Source of the DNA: a virus
Strand: one strand, 5' to 3'
Length of the DNA: 64,000 nucleotides
Virus record (IMG/VR): IMGVR_UViG_3300037278_000142
Location: 62,001-126,000 of that record
Shown: piece after piece, positions 26,267 through 34,986 of the stretch
Position numbering within the stretch: position 1 is the stretch's first letter
Layout: each line of letters begins with the position of its first letter
Made by a program: the position numbers and the translations under genes
Notes under the pieces: generated by a model
What the model was told of the DNA's origin: nothing
The model's database searches: none
The model's input: the letters and a program-made list of their open reading frames with translations, nothing else

Positions 26267-26888
26267 TACTTTCCTCCATGTTGAGTTCCAATATCCTTAC
26301 GCCCCGGTTCAATCCGTTGAGCACTCTGCCGAGCCGATAATCAACACCACTTGAGGGCACGTTGAATAGCTTAGCCAGTTCGGTGGTTTTTGTTACCGCT
26401 GGTCGTCCATCCAAACCAAATGCTCTGACTGCGAGGTCGGCAGCGATTGGCTTGTATCCCGCCTTCACAATGCCATACACCTTGGCGAAAATCGCCAGCT
26501 TCTCACTCCGAGTGGGGTTGTAATTTGGTTTGTGCCATGACCGCTCACCCGCCGCACGAAACATAGCATTGAGGCTGGCCGATGAGGGGTTCAAAGAAAT
26601 AGCAACCTGCTCCGCCTCACGTAGCACCCGCTCATACTCCGCCTTCTCAATAGCCTCCGCCCTCTCAGCTTGTTTGCGTTTCTCCTGAACTACCTTTTTA
26701 CGTTCATCCAGTTCATCGAGGATTGTACGTAGAGCTTCCCTTTCCTTTTTCAGAGAGACCACCGATTGGTAGAAGTCGAACAGAGCCGAACATCCCTCGC
26801 ACAGTATCAACTCAGGAGGGGTCTCCGGGTTGAACTCTGGGTGCTTGGGACACGTCGAACTCCATATCGAGACACCAAAGGGTTTCAT
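26253..26888 (-). CDS. Coiled-coil protein with possible DNA-binding C-terminus
   Basis: 211 residues from the second of two adjacent ATGs (GGAG spacing 5). An N-terminal Cys motif (CPKH...CEGC), a coiled coil (residues 45-95: KKEREALRTILDELDERKK and onward), and a C-terminal region with a helix-turn-helix look (VTKTTELAKLFNVPSSGVDYRLGRVL). Overlaps the NadM gene by 14 nt. A regulatory role is possible but not shown. Confidence 0.5.
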   Translation of the reverse strand: MKPFGVSIWSSTCPKHPEFNPETPPELILCEGCSALFDFYQSVVSLKKEREALRTILDELDERKKVVQEKRKQAERAEAIEKAEYERVLREAEQVAISLNPSSASLNAMFRAAGERSWHKPNYNPTRSEKLAIFAKVYGIVKAGYKPIAADLAVRAFGLDGRPAVTKTTELAKLFNVPSSGVDYRLGRVLNGLNRGVRILELNMEESNAKA

Positions 26889-27055
26889 CATTTCTCCGGC
26901 ACTTCAACCGTCCGCAACCGGACGGGTTTGGGGCCGAACTCCTGTTCGACCTCTGCGTGACAAAAGTCACAAGTACCGACGTTGAAGATGGCGTCCGCCG
27001 TCTGAATCATCGGGCCGGTAAATGTGACCTTCGGGTGTTGACACGTGTTGCTCAA
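26888..27055 (-). CDS. Small zinc-binding protein
   Basis: 55 codons from a TTG at 27055 that follows the upstream stop by 1 nt (GGTGG site); stop overlaps the next ATG. Cys..His at residues 5-7 and CDFCH at 29-33 suggest one bound zinc. A common type of tiny phage protein; function unknown. Confidence 0.5.
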   Translation of the reverse strand: MSNTCQHPKVTFTGPMIQTADAIFNVGTCDFCHAEVEQEFGPKPVRLRTVEVPEK

Positions 27056-27056
27056 G

Positions 27057-27254
27057 TTAGAACCACCGTTCGTAAGATAAAAACACCGGCTCGTAATCGC
27101 CGTTGACCAGCCTGTCCAGCATCATGCGACGGAACTTCCGGTGAAGGGCCTTGTTCAACTTGCGAACCTTCCGGGCACCGTTGCGGGTTGACTTGATATG
27201 ACGCTTGTAGCCGTCGCAGATAGGGCAGCAGCCCTTGATGAATGTACGTTGCAT
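27057..27254 (-). CDS. Small basic protein with CPIC motif
   Basis: 65 residues, AAGGAGCC upstream. Starts CCPICDGYKRH then a Lys/Arg-rich helix (KVRKLNKALHRKFRR). Likely nucleic-acid binding; not recognised. Confidence 0.5.
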   Translation of the reverse strand: MQRTFIKGCCPICDGYKRHIKSTRNGARKVRKLNKALHRKFRRMMLDRLVNGDYEPVFLSYERWF

Positions 27255-27311
27255 TAGGTACGGCTCCTTAGGCCGCGCTAATGCATGGTTGACTCCTTCA
27301 TGACTTCCTCC

Positions 27312-27512
27312 CTATGGGAGCTTGAACATCAGTATAACAAAACTTGAGAGTACGGCGATAGTAACACCGATGACACAGAAATCATAGGTGTCGTAGTTGA
27401 AGGTAATCCACCACGGAGCTTCTCCGCCAGCGGCTTCAACCCCCCGAACATAGCCTCGCATCCCACGGAACAACAGACAGTAGACGAGGAAAAAGAAAGC
27501 GAATCGCATCAT
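27312..27512 (-). CDS. Small two-helix membrane protein
   Basis: 66 residues: N-terminal hydrophobic helix (FAFFFLVYCLLF), a polar loop with Gly/Arg/Trp, and a second helix (CVIGVTIAVLSSFVILMF). ATG overlaps the previous stop and has AAGGGGGC upstream. Inner-membrane location predicted; function unknown. Confidence 0.5.
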   Translation of the reverse strand: MMRFAFFFLVYCLLFRGMRGYVRGVEAAGGEAPWWITFNYDTYDFCVIGVTIAVLSSFVILMFKLP

Positions 27513-27877
27513 GCCCCCTTGTGAATCGCGTCATACCGAGCGCGCATTTCCTTGGTGACCGGGTAACCGTCCGGTGCCTGTGCTCCGGGCTTCTTCGCCG
27601 AAAAGGTGACAACATCGTGGTGATGCTGCGAGACTTCCAGCCGCATCAAACGCCAGTCGAACTCCACATGCTCACGAGCCATGACCATAGCAGCATCAAC
27701 GCCCTGAGCCTCATCAAAGGTGCCATGGATGCCGGTCTTCTGCCAGCACTCACCCGAAGCACTGAATCCCGGAGGGGTGCCGAAGCTGTCAAGGCTTGCC
27801 CTGAACCACTTTTTGTCCTTACCAGTGGTGTACCGGGCTTCCAGTACGTAGATAGTGAACTCGCCGTCGCATCTCAT
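27509..27877 (-). CDS. Hypothetical protein on a leaderless transcript
   Basis: 122 residues from the ATG at 27877. The phage promoter (TTGTTC, 19 nt, TATACT) ends 6 nt before this ATG, so transcription should start at the A of ATG; a longer frame to 27934 would place the promoter inside the gene. Content: YTTGKDKKWFRASLDSFGTPPGFS, WRLMRLEVSQHHHDV. No family recognised. Confidence 0.6.
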   Translation of the reverse strand: MRCDGEFTIYVLEARYTTGKDKKWFRASLDSFGTPPGFSASGECWQKTGIHGTFDEAQGVDAAMVMAREHVEFDWRLMRLEVSQHHHDVVTFSAKKPGAQAPDGYPVTKEMRARYDAIHKGA

Positions 27878-27883
27878 ACCCAC

Positions 27884-27914
27884 AGTATACACACGCTGGG
27901 GACGTTTTGAACAA
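27884..27914 (-). promoter_or_regulatory. Phage promoter (TTGTTC-19-TATACT), leaderless start
   Basis: Minus strand -35 TTGTTC (27909-27914) with AAAACG after it, 19 nt spacer, -10 TATACT (27884-27889). Same layout as sites at 40758, 43100, 46091 and 46228. The ATG of the 122-residue gene lies 6 nt after the -10. Confidence 0.65.
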
Positions 27915-27918
27915 ACTT

Positions 27919-28128
27919 TTACTGAGGCGTCCACCTTTTTATAGCCGCTTGACGCGATATTTCAATGAGACAGCCTCTACCACAAGTCTTAGCCCCGCTA
28001 GATTTAGGCGTAAAGGGGGTATAACATACGAGACACGTAGGTTGTACAAACTGTAGACCATATTTGATACATGTTTTAAGTGAAAATAAGGCCCCTTTGG
28101 CTTGCTGAGCCATGAAGGTTTTTGCCAT
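27919..28128 (-). CDS. Small Cys-motif protein
   Basis: 69 residues; CLVCYTPF then KTCGRGC give a possible zinc site, followed by a short basic tail. The ribosome site is weak, and an overlapping frame of similar length exists, so this call is tentative. Confidence 0.4.
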   Translation of the reverse strand: MAKTFMAQQAKGALFSLKTCIKYGLQFVQPTCLVCYTPFTPKSSGAKTCGRGCLIEISRQAAIKRWTPQ

Positions 28129-28169
28129 AGCATCTAGCGATTTTGGTTTGCCCCTGTGGGCTGATTTAA

Positions 28170-30104
28170 CTAATCATCATTAATTAATCCCAATTCCACA
28201 AGGAACCGGCTAGGAGCTACTCTACGTACATCAGCCCCCCGCTGTTCCATAGCATGAGCGCAAATAGTCAACTGGTCTTTAGCTCTAGTACAGGCGACGT
28301 ACCATAGCCTGCGCTCTTCCTCAATTTCCTCGGGAGATTGACAGAAGAGATGAGGTAAACTCCCCTCCACTACATTAGTCACATACACCCTTTGAAACTC
28401 TAGACCTTTAGCACTATGTATTGTGCTCACTGTTACTTGCCCTTCCTTGTCATCCTCGCGTGCCCGTTCAAGTGTAATCTGGAAGACCACATCTTCGGTA
28501 GTCATCTTCTGGTCTTCAGAGAGACCGCGAACAAGTTCCTTGAAGCGTTCGATGTTCTCCAGCTTCGACTTTATCTTGTCCGGTTCCTTCTTGTACTTGT
28601 TGTCGATGTACTTGTTGTAGTCCATCGCCGAGATGATTTTGTCGAGAGCCTGAACCGGATACTCTCGGTACCTCTGGATGTTCTCCATGGCAGACACAAA
28701 CAAGCTGAGCTTGTCGATGATGTTGCAGCCTTGAATCAGGTCGCCATCATATTTCTCATTCGCCGTCTTGCGGATGCGTTCAAGAGCCACATCACCAACA
28801 CCACGTTTCGGTATGCTCACTGCACGAGCGAGAGCGGTGAAGTCTTTCGGGTTGGCGACAAGACGCAAGTAAGAGATAATATCGCGTACCTCTTCTGTCT
28901 GAAGTAAGCCGCGACCACCACGCACCACGTAAGGGATGCGGTAGCGAACGAGGGCGTTCTCAATGTCCATAATCTGACGAGCAGAGCGGACGAGAATCGC
29001 GTTGTCCTTGTATGCGATGTGACCCTTCTTCCGCATATTGTCCTTGTTGATTTCGGATGCGATGAGCAGGGCAATGTCGATGGGCAGAGAGGCTCGTGTT
29101 AGTTCAACCGTTCCCTTGTTCTCCTCGTCTCCACGGAAGGTGGACATACGAAGGGGCACCGTGTCCACCATCTTCGCCTGTATGTGATTGGCGAGGTAAA
29201 CAATGCGAGGAAGACTGCGGTGATTCTTAGCAATCCGGTAGAGAATGGGGGTGCGTCCTCTCCACCCCTCTGAGAACTCCTTGAGGAGATGGGGAGCCGA
29301 GCCGTTGAAGCCCATGATACTCTGAGAAATATCTCCTACCGTCATCAGGTTGGGGTTGTCGGGCGCGAGGAGCCCATTCACGACGCCCCACTGGGGAACA
29401 GATAAATCCTGAGCCTCGTCCACCAGCACAATGGTAAATGCCTTATGCAACTGAGCTAACCACACCGGGTCTTGCTCACATCGGCGATTGAAGAAACACA
29501 ACATATCCGAGAAGTCGAGGTTGTTGGCCCGATGTTTTTCTTCCTCATACAGCTTCCAGATTTGTAAGTCGAAGGGCTCCATCGCATGATAACCTGCGTG
29601 GGCGACAAGAGCCTGTTCATGCACATCATCGGTGTAGTCTACACAAAAGCCGAGGCCACGAGCGCGATGGTAGTTCACCTTCTCTAAAAATTTGTATACA
29701 AATGAGCCAAGGCTAATACCCTTTTCTTTGACGTTGACCGTACGTTCCACAATCCGGCGAATCATCTGGCTCTGGTCGTAGTCATCCAGCGGCGTCACTC
29801 GCTCCTGTAAACCAAAACCAGCAGGGTTCTTACGAATCGCGGAGAGAGCAATGGAGTGGATGGTGGATACCTTAGGGGTGAAAAGTGAGTCAGGGGATAT
29901 GTCCAACCGCTCTAAAAGCTCACCCGCCGCTTTATTGGTGAAGGTCACGCAACAAATTCGTCTAGGTTCCACCCCCTGAGCGATAAGCCACTTCACACGC
30001 TCTGTTAGTACACGGGTCTTCCCGGAACCCGCACCGGCGATGAGACAGGCAGGAGCACCTAGCGGGTGTTCAACCGCTGCCATCTGTTCTTCATTGAGTT
30101 GCAT
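28170..30104 (-). CDS. UvrD/PcrA-type SF1A DNA helicase
   Basis: 644 residues with all superfamily 1A motifs: Walker A GAGSGKTRV (26), Ia CVTFTNKAAGEL, II LVDEAQDLS (about 232), III GDISQSIMGFNG, IV region NHRSLPR, V TVSTIHSAKGLEFQ (about 565) and VI WYVACTRAKDQL. Length fits UvrD/Rep/PcrA. A 3'-5' helicase for phage replication or repair. Start ATG overlaps the stop of a small gene (TAATG). Confidence 0.93.
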   Translation of the reverse strand: MQLNEEQMAAVEHPLGAPACLIAGAGSGKTRVLTERVKWLIAQGVEPRRICCVTFTNKAAGELLERLDISPDSLFTPKVSTIHSIALSAIRKNPAGFGLQERVTPLDDYDQSQMIRRIVERTVNVKEKGISLGSFVYKFLEKVNYHRARGLGFCVDYTDDVHEQALVAHAGYHAMEPFDLQIWKLYEEEKHRANNLDFSDMLCFFNRRCEQDPVWLAQLHKAFTIVLVDEAQDLSVPQWGVVNGLLAPDNPNLMTVGDISQSIMGFNGSAPHLLKEFSEGWRGRTPILYRIAKNHRSLPRIVYLANHIQAKMVDTVPLRMSTFRGDEENKGTVELTRASLPIDIALLIASEINKDNMRKKGHIAYKDNAILVRSARQIMDIENALVRYRIPYVVRGGRGLLQTEEVRDIISYLRLVANPKDFTALARAVSIPKRGVGDVALERIRKTANEKYDGDLIQGCNIIDKLSLFVSAMENIQRYREYPVQALDKIISAMDYNKYIDNKYKKEPDKIKSKLENIERFKELVRGLSEDQKMTTEDVVFQITLERAREDDKEGQVTVSTIHSAKGLEFQRVYVTNVVEGSLPHLFCQSPEEIEEERRLWYVACTRAKDQLTICAHAMEQRGADVRRVAPSRFLVELGLINDD

Positions 30105-30280
30105 TAAACTATGACCCCACCTTCGTGTCTAACAGTAACTTTGTAGATAGCTCCATCCGAGAGAATCACAGTTCTCTCGGTATAGTCTGCACCCATGCGA
30201 TGGAGATGCTCCGCAAAAGCGTTGGCTGTTTGCTCACCGATAGTGAGTTCCTCGTTTAGTTCATCATCTTCACTTGCCAT
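30104..30280 (-). CDS. Small acidic protein coupled to the helicase
   Basis: 58 residues, AAGGAGT upstream, stop overlapping the helicase start. Acidic N-terminus, then TANAFAEHLHRMGAD and a short beta end (GAIYKVTVRHEGGVIV). Not recognised; operon position suggests helicase-related function at most. Confidence 0.55.
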   Translation of the reverse strand: MASEDDELNEELTIGEQTANAFAEHLHRMGADYTERTVILSDGAIYKVTVRHEGGVIV

Positions 30281-30285
30281 CGGTT

Positions 30286-30690
30286 TTACTCCTTGACTCT
30301 ACTTATGGCTGGCTTGTTCTCGTAGGTTCCCCAAAAGGTCTTACCTTCTAGGTAATACTGCCAAGCCGAGTCAAACTGACAGTTATCTGGAGCAGCAACA
30401 AACATCGGAGCCATATCGGCTGCGGTGTACTTCGAGTGCCCGCATCCAATCTGCGTTATTTGGAAAGCCAGTTCAGGGTGGGCGATAGCGTAGGCGATGA
30501 ACTCGTCCACGAATCCCTTGATGCGGTCGATAGGCAGGATAGCCAGCTTGGCATCCTTGGTGGGGATAGCATAACTGTTGCCATGGTGACCATTACCGCG
30601 ACCATACTTGGCCCCGTGTTGTCGAGCGGCGATAAGAGCCGCACCGAGTCCGTGGGCTCCTGCTAGGTTAGAGCCGAAGACAAATATCAT
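30286..30690 (-). CDS. Macro-like phage protein (FGSNLAG family)
   Basis: 134 residues from the ATG at 30690 (GGAGAGA; ATGA overlap with the upstream stop). MIFVFGSNLAGAHGLGAALIAA, then SYAIPTKD, LPIDRIKGFVDEFIAYA and FQITQIGCGHSKYTAADMAPMF match a widespread phage/bacterial family (called A1S_2505-like) whose Gly-rich loops resemble macro domains that bind ADP-ribose. In a phage with NAD+ synthesis and ART-like proteins, ADP-ribose binding would fit, but it is inferred. Confidence 0.6.
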   Translation of the reverse strand: MIFVFGSNLAGAHGLGAALIAARQHGAKYGRGNGHHGNSYAIPTKDAKLAILPIDRIKGFVDEFIAYAIAHPELAFQITQIGCGHSKYTAADMAPMFVAAPDNCQFDSAWQYYLEGKTFWGTYENKPAISRVKE

Positions 30691-31040
30691 TTGTGGTCTT
30701 CTCTCCACTGATCTTCATAGAGCTTCTGCACATCAGGTGAAAGGATGGCCGGATGGCAGTCTGCTGGGGCACCAGTGGACGTGAGCCCTGCACAATAGTA
30801 TGGGGGTGGCGGGGAGTCCTTCTGGCTCTCTTCAGCCCAGTGGGAGATGAGCAGGGGCATACCTACGAACGGGGCGAGGATGATAAACAGCAGCATACCA
30901 CTGAGCCACATCCCTTTCTTGACATCCTCATCAGGCACAGGCTTGTGGCAGTAACATGTACAGCCGCCAGCCTTGCACACCTGAGCGACCGATGGCTTCT
31001 TCTCTTCCTTGCGCTTGTTACGACGAGTCCAGCCGACCAT
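30687..31040 (-). CDS. Single-pass membrane protein
   Basis: 117 residues. Basic N-terminus, a Cys-rich patch (CKAGGCTCYCH), one membrane helix (GMLLFIILAPFVGMPLLI), and a Pro-rich outer tail with two Cys. Function unknown. Confidence 0.5.
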   Translation of the reverse strand: MVGWTRRNKRKEEKKPSVAQVCKAGGCTCYCHKPVPDEDVKKGMWLSGMLLFIILAPFVGMPLLISHWAEESQKDSPPPPYYCAGLTSTGAPADCHPAILSPDVQKLYEDQWREDHK

Positions 31041-31043
31041 GGT

Positions 31044-31547
31044 TCACCTCTCTTTCGCTAACTCACATTCACGACAAATCATCTGTATCATTTCTTTGTC
31101 TGGTTGGAACACGCAATTGCACATAGAGCACTGATACTCTGACACGTTGGAATTGTCTTCTCCATTGAGAGGGAACTTGCGAATCTTCAAATCGTTGTTG
31201 GCGAAATCGCAGAAACTACAGGTGCATTCACCATGCTTGGATGCCACTTCCCTACAATACTTCAGCTTGTCATGATATGACGTGAAGAATCTTGGTAACT
31301 CCCCGGCTCCCTCTGCGGCAAGCAGCCACATACGGATGTTAGGCAGCGAGGCCATCTCTTCGATACGGGCGTGGCAGTGGCAACCACAGTTGCTTAGTAA
31401 ACTATCGTCCTGCCATGTCATGCAACAGGCACAGTCATATGCTTCAGCAAAGGGAGATGAGTCGTTGCCTGTCCAGCACCAGAGCCAACGTGCTTGGTTA
31501 CTTGAGAGAAGCTTTTCGAGGATGAGACCGGCTTTTGTTCTATACAT
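31044..31547 (-). CDS. Cys-rich zinc-binding protein
   Basis: 167 residues with many Cys: CACC, CGCHCH, CTCSFC, and a C-terminal ribbon CSMCNC ... CREC. At least two zinc modules. No family recognised; small multi-ribbon proteins are common in this phage. Confidence 0.5.
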   Translation of the reverse strand: MYRTKAGLILEKLLSSNQARWLWCWTGNDSSPFAEAYDCACCMTWQDDSLLSNCGCHCHARIEEMASLPNIRMWLLAAEGAGELPRFFTSYHDKLKYCREVASKHGECTCSFCDFANNDLKIRKFPLNGEDNSNVSEYQCSMCNCVFQPDKEMIQMICRECELAKER

Positions 31548-31559
31548 GATGGATAATAC

Positions 31560-31955
31560 TCAGTCCTTGGGTTTGTATACGGGGAAGTTCGGGCCGCAGG
31601 GGTAAATGTACCGAGTTGACGCCTCGAACAGAGCATCCCGGTTGATGACCCGACCATCGTTCCGGGTCTCGATGTTTCTCCAACACTGCTCCGGGTCGTT
31701 CTCCCACACCAGCCACTGAATCTGGCACTCGTAGTTCACGCCCTTGAGATAGGCGACGGCATTGTGGCGAACGTCAGGAAAGATGAAACCATAGTCTGAG
31801 AGAACTATAGTACCGCTGCTAAGCAATCTGGTTGGCACCACTCGATACAACTCTCCTGTCTGTGTCACGTCATCGAGGAACGGGTGTCCTGAGTTGTTTC
31901 CAAAATAGGACTTCCCGCTCCCCGGTAACCCGACAAGTAGAATGAACTTTGTCAT
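31560..31955 (-). CDS. P-loop nucleoside/polynucleotide kinase-like protein
   Basis: 131 residues: Walker A FILLVGLPGSGKSYFG (4-19), a lid-like part with Arg residues (ETRNDGRV), and DPEQCWRNI. Fits AAA_33/zeta-toxin-like small kinases that phosphorylate nucleosides, RNA ends or other small molecules. Substrate not predictable; the neighbouring RNA ligase and tRNAs make an RNA-end kinase possible. Confidence 0.6.
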   Translation of the reverse strand: MTKFILLVGLPGSGKSYFGNNSGHPFLDDVTQTGELYRVVPTRLLSSGTIVLSDYGFIFPDVRHNAVAYLKGVNYECQIQWLVWENDPEQCWRNIETRNDGRVINRDALFEASTRYIYPCGPNFPVYKPKD

Positions 31956-32455
31956 TTGGGCTCAGCCTCTCCGATGACCCCAACAGTCACCAACGCAAGG
32001 TAGAGGTTGTAGGGCGTGCATACCTTCCGCACGTAGTTGGATGAGTTCCCGTAGTAGTCGTTGGTACCTGACTCCTCGCTCGTGAGTTCTGCTTCCTTCA
32101 CCAAACGCTTGTACTGAAGGAAGGTAATCTCCGGGCAGAACTTTGCCAAGATGTCGTCAAGGCATTCAATGGTGGGGTCGTCGTGAGCCTCAGTGTAAGC
32201 GTAGTGCGGGTCGCCACCTTCTCCAGTGTCCCAGCAGCTACCGCCAGAGATACCACCTACGTGAACTTCAGAACCTTCGAGACGGGTCTGACGATTGATG
32301 TCAGCAGCATCCTTCACCGTCTCCCACGTAGTGTAGTAACCCCGGCCCCGGTCGTTGTTGGGGTTCTTCAAGGAGCCACGTGCGATGGCGAAGACGCGGA
32401 TGGCAAACTCTCCGAATCCAATGTCGTTTGTCTTTTCCAACTTAGTCTTGGCCAT
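31952..32455 (-). CDS. Hypothetical protein
   Basis: 167 residues, preceded by ACAGGAGGTACACC; last in a transcript group bounded upstream by the hairpin at 32485. Mixed helical sequence with YYTTWETVKDAADINRQTR and TIECLDDILAKFCPEITFLQYKRLV. No family recognised. Confidence 0.5.
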   Translation of the reverse strand: MAKTKLEKTNDIGFGEFAIRVFAIARGSLKNPNNDRGRGYYTTWETVKDAADINRQTRLEGSEVHVGGISGGSCWDTGEGGDPHYAYTEAHDDPTIECLDDILAKFCPEITFLQYKRLVKEAELTSEESGTNDYYGNSSNYVRKVCTPYNLYLALVTVGVIGEAEPK

Positions 32456-32484
32456 GGTGTACCTCCTGTGGCATTATACATGAA

Positions 32485-32512
32485 AACGCCGTGAGTCTCC
32501 TCACGGCGTTTC
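32485..32512 (-). terminator. Rho-independent terminator
   Basis: Perfect 12-bp inverted repeat (AAACGCCGTGAG, GAGA loop on the minus strand, CTCACGGCGTTT) followed by TTTTC in the minus direction. Lies downstream of the TerD-related gene and a small ORF, and just upstream of the 167-residue gene, separating two transcripts; may work both ways. Confidence 0.75.
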
Positions 32513-32566
32513 AACTTTTCTCGGCGGAGAGCAGTAGACCTTATTTTTGAGTTTAAGTCAATGGTT

Positions 32567-32592
32567 TAGAAGGAAGGGTTACAATAGCCGCC
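32567..32592. repeat. 26-28 bp repeat, copy A
   Basis: Plus-strand AGAAGGAAGGG-4-AATAGCC with matching flanks; other copies at 34959-34986 and 35034-35060. Lies downstream of the TerD-related gene. Confidence 0.6.
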
Positions 32593-32677
32593 GATTCTTG
32601 ATTGACGAGGGTGTTTCAGATACACGCCCAGCATATGCCACTGAGGTTGTTAGACCACGCATCTCGCGTAGCACCAT
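32579..32677 (-). CDS. Small ORF after TerD-related gene
   Basis: 32 codons, ATG with GAGGGC upstream, 17 nt after the end of the 729-residue gene; its 3' end overlaps the first copy of the 26-bp repeat. Basic, Ser/Arg-rich peptide. Tentative. Confidence 0.35.
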   Translation of the reverse strand: MVLREMRGLTTSVAYAGRVSETPSSIKNRRLL

Positions 32678-32693
32678 GCCCTCGTCAAAGTTG

Positions 32694-34883
32694 TTAGGCC
32701 GACTTCGCCTTGGACTTTGCCTTCGGCTTCACGACTTCATCAGTCATGAACTCCGACGCAATCTTATCCAGTTCGAAGGGAGTTCCGGCCTTTACCGAGA
32801 ACACCACGTCTGCCTTGGTTTCGTCAGTTACAAGCTTACCACGTCCTGCGGCGTGGAGAGCAAACAAATCGTACAGGTTCGGCTTCTTGATGTTCGTGAA
32901 AGCCCTACCGAGAAGTTCGATGGTACCGCGAGTCGAGGCAACAGTGTTCCCGCCCCAACCGTAGTCACGACGCGAGTTCATCGCAGCGTCGGCCCAGATG
33001 ACCTTGCGGTCAACGAGGTCGATAATCATGGGCACACCTGAGCGTGCAGCCATCGACAGGTCAGCCTTGTCCTCAATGGTACGAGGGTCAAAGACTTCTC
33101 CCGACTGTGCCTTCTCACGCAGCATGAAGCCAGCGAAGCACTCCGGCAGGTCGCAGAAGTTCTGCTCCGTGTATCCGTGAACCGTCATGACAACGTAACG
33201 TACACGCTGCTTGATAGCCTTTGGGATGTCCACGTCGATGAACTCCGCAGCACCGTTCGGTGCCGACGTGATGTCGCCGCTGTGAACCGCGTAGCCTTCA
33301 CGCAGGTTGTAGAACGTGACCGCACCGAGAGCGTTCCAGTTCTCGTCATAGGATGACGCCGACAAGTCTAGGTCTACCCGGTTGCCCCAGTAGGTGTCCG
33401 CCTTGTCCTCCTTCATGTCATGCCACCAGATGAAGAAGCGGAGGGTGTCCTTGTCATTGCCGAAGGCCAGCTTCGAGCCACGCACGAGAGTACGCAGGGA
33501 CTTGCTTGCCGAACGCTGTGAGAAGGGCACGAGGCACTCCCTCAGAGCCGGGTCAATGTAGACCTTGCCCAGCTTCGGCAGAGCGGAGAACCGCTCAGCG
33601 AGAACACGCTTGATGCCATCGACCACGAGCAAGCAGATGCTGGGACGCAGCGTCGGCAGGTCGTTCTCCAGAGCCGTGCAATGAGCCACGTTGCCCTTCG
33701 GGAATACCACACGCAGAACATAACCCTCCGCACGATTCGAGAAGTGCGTCATGACCTGCAACAGTACCGGCGTAGAAACATCCGATGCTACATCCAAGAA
33801 AGACTCCGCGACACGAGTCTGAGTACGAGCCGCCGCATTGCGGAGCACGTGGTCGAGACGACGAGCGAACTCACCCGGACGCTGCTGAAGCAACGTGATG
33901 CTCTTGATGGTCTCGCCAGCACGCACGGACGCTTCTACCTGCGAACGGTAGGTCTCAATGGTCTTGTTGTTACGCAAGTCCTTGAACGCATAGAACGAGG
34001 TAGGGAACTTCTTCTGGAACTCGCCCGGATGCAGACGCTCACCGAGACGAATCCAGCGGGACGGCCAACGGGCCATGTCCTCTGCCTTGTTCTTGATGGG
34101 CTCCAGCAAGCCGAGAATGTAACGACGCTCCGAACGCTTGAACGCCTTGAACTTGGACTTGTCCGTAAGAGACACGTCACCGCCGCTCATCGCCGTAGCG
34201 AGACGAAGTACGTCCGTGGCCGTCTTGAAGTACGGAGTGAGGTCGATGACACCGTTGACCAGCAAGGAACCCACGAAAGCGAGGTTCTCCTTGTTGCTGA
34301 TGAGAGCAAGGGACTCTTCCACGTTGCCGTAGCCAGCCGTGATGAGAGCCTTCAGGTCTTCCTTGTCGGATGCCGACAGAGACGTGTTCGACTTGGCGAG
34401 GTTGTTGGCAATCTCGTCTGCCTCATTTGCCGTGGCAACTTCAATGACACGCAGGTTCACACGCTCATCGAGCGGGGCACGCTTATCCTTCGCGTACTTC
34501 GGCAACCAAATCATGTCCGGGTCGCCGGTCGCGTCTACCAGTCGGAACGAGAAGTAGTGGATGATGGCGTTGAAGTACAACTCCGCCGCGTCGGCCTCGA
34601 TGACCTGCTGAGGGAAATTCGGGTACATGGGCGTGTAGTTGCGGACGCCCTTCTGCTCCTTGAGAACAGCGAGGATGTCATCAAAAATCTTGAACGCGGT
34701 TACGCCGTTCAAGTTCGTCAACGCACGGAAGAGCGTGGGGGAGAGGGTGTAGCCCAATGACTGAAGGTTCAAGTTGAACGTCGATACTGCCGGGACATTC
34801 AAAGTGAACTTGTGAGCAGTCTTCGTCCCTGCCGGGAGAAGAACCTTGTTCTTACGACGCAAAAGAATGGATTGGACGTTCAT
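32694..34883 (-). CDS. TerD-related stress protein (MXAN_6230/SCO0854-like family)
   Basis: 729 residues. The middle (about 270-370) has RWIRLGERLHPGEF, FPTSFYAFKDLRNN, SITLLQQRPGEFARRLDHVLR; the C-terminal part (about 480-660) has RFFIWWHDMKEDKAD, RVDLDLSAS, YAVHSGDITSAPNGAAEFID and CFAGFMLREK, the layout of the bacterial MXAN_6230/SCO0854 proteins, whose end is a TerD-type domain (DLDLS, HSGD). TerD proteins bind calcium and belong to tellurite/phage-resistance and stress loci. No RING finger is present here. Unique upstream repeats and a promoter-like site suggest a separate transcript. Role in the phage unknown; could modulate host stress or defence. Confidence 0.7.
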   Translation of the reverse strand: MNVQSILLRRKNKVLLPAGTKTAHKFTLNVPAVSTFNLNLQSLGYTLSPTLFRALTNLNGVTAFKIFDDILAVLKEQKGVRNYTPMYPNFPQQVIEADAAELYFNAIIHYFSFRLVDATGDPDMIWLPKYAKDKRAPLDERVNLRVIEVATANEADEIANNLAKSNTSLSASDKEDLKALITAGYGNVEESLALISNKENLAFVGSLLVNGVIDLTPYFKTATDVLRLATAMSGGDVSLTDKSKFKAFKRSERRYILGLLEPIKNKAEDMARWPSRWIRLGERLHPGEFQKKFPTSFYAFKDLRNNKTIETYRSQVEASVRAGETIKSITLLQQRPGEFARRLDHVLRNAAARTQTRVAESFLDVASDVSTPVLLQVMTHFSNRAEGYVLRVVFPKGNVAHCTALENDLPTLRPSICLLVVDGIKRVLAERFSALPKLGKVYIDPALRECLVPFSQRSASKSLRTLVRGSKLAFGNDKDTLRFFIWWHDMKEDKADTYWGNRVDLDLSASSYDENWNALGAVTFYNLREGYAVHSGDITSAPNGAAEFIDVDIPKAIKQRVRYVVMTVHGYTEQNFCDLPECFAGFMLREKAQSGEVFDPRTIEDKADLSMAARSGVPMIIDLVDRKVIWADAAMNSRRDYGWGGNTVASTRGTIELLGRAFTNIKKPNLYDLFALHAAGRGKLVTDETKADVVFSVKAGTPFELDKIASEFMTDEVVKPKAKSKAKSA

Positions 34884-34939
34884 TGGACGTTACCTCTTTC
34901 AAGCAAAATAGTCGGGGAGCATCAGACCTAATCGTTGGC

Positions 34940-34955
34940 AAAGCCCGAAGGCTTT
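34940..34955 (-). terminator. UUCG-capped hairpin, possible terminator
   Basis: Minus strand AAAGCC-TTCG-GGCTTT, 6 bp with a stable UUCG loop, followed by only a short T run. Between repeats and the TerD-related start codon; a weak terminator or 5' UTR hairpin. Confidence 0.35.
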
Positions 34956-34958
34956 AAG

Positions 34959-34986
34959 TGAGAAGGAAGGGCTGAAATAGCCGACC
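34959..34986. repeat. 26-28 bp repeat, copy B
   Basis: AGAAGGAAGGG-4-AATAGCCGACC on the plus strand, upstream of the TerD-related gene. Confidence 0.6.

Noticed and set aside
33681-34760. 359-codon plus-strand open frame
   Set aside because: Antisense to the TerD-related gene with no start signals or recognisable motif.
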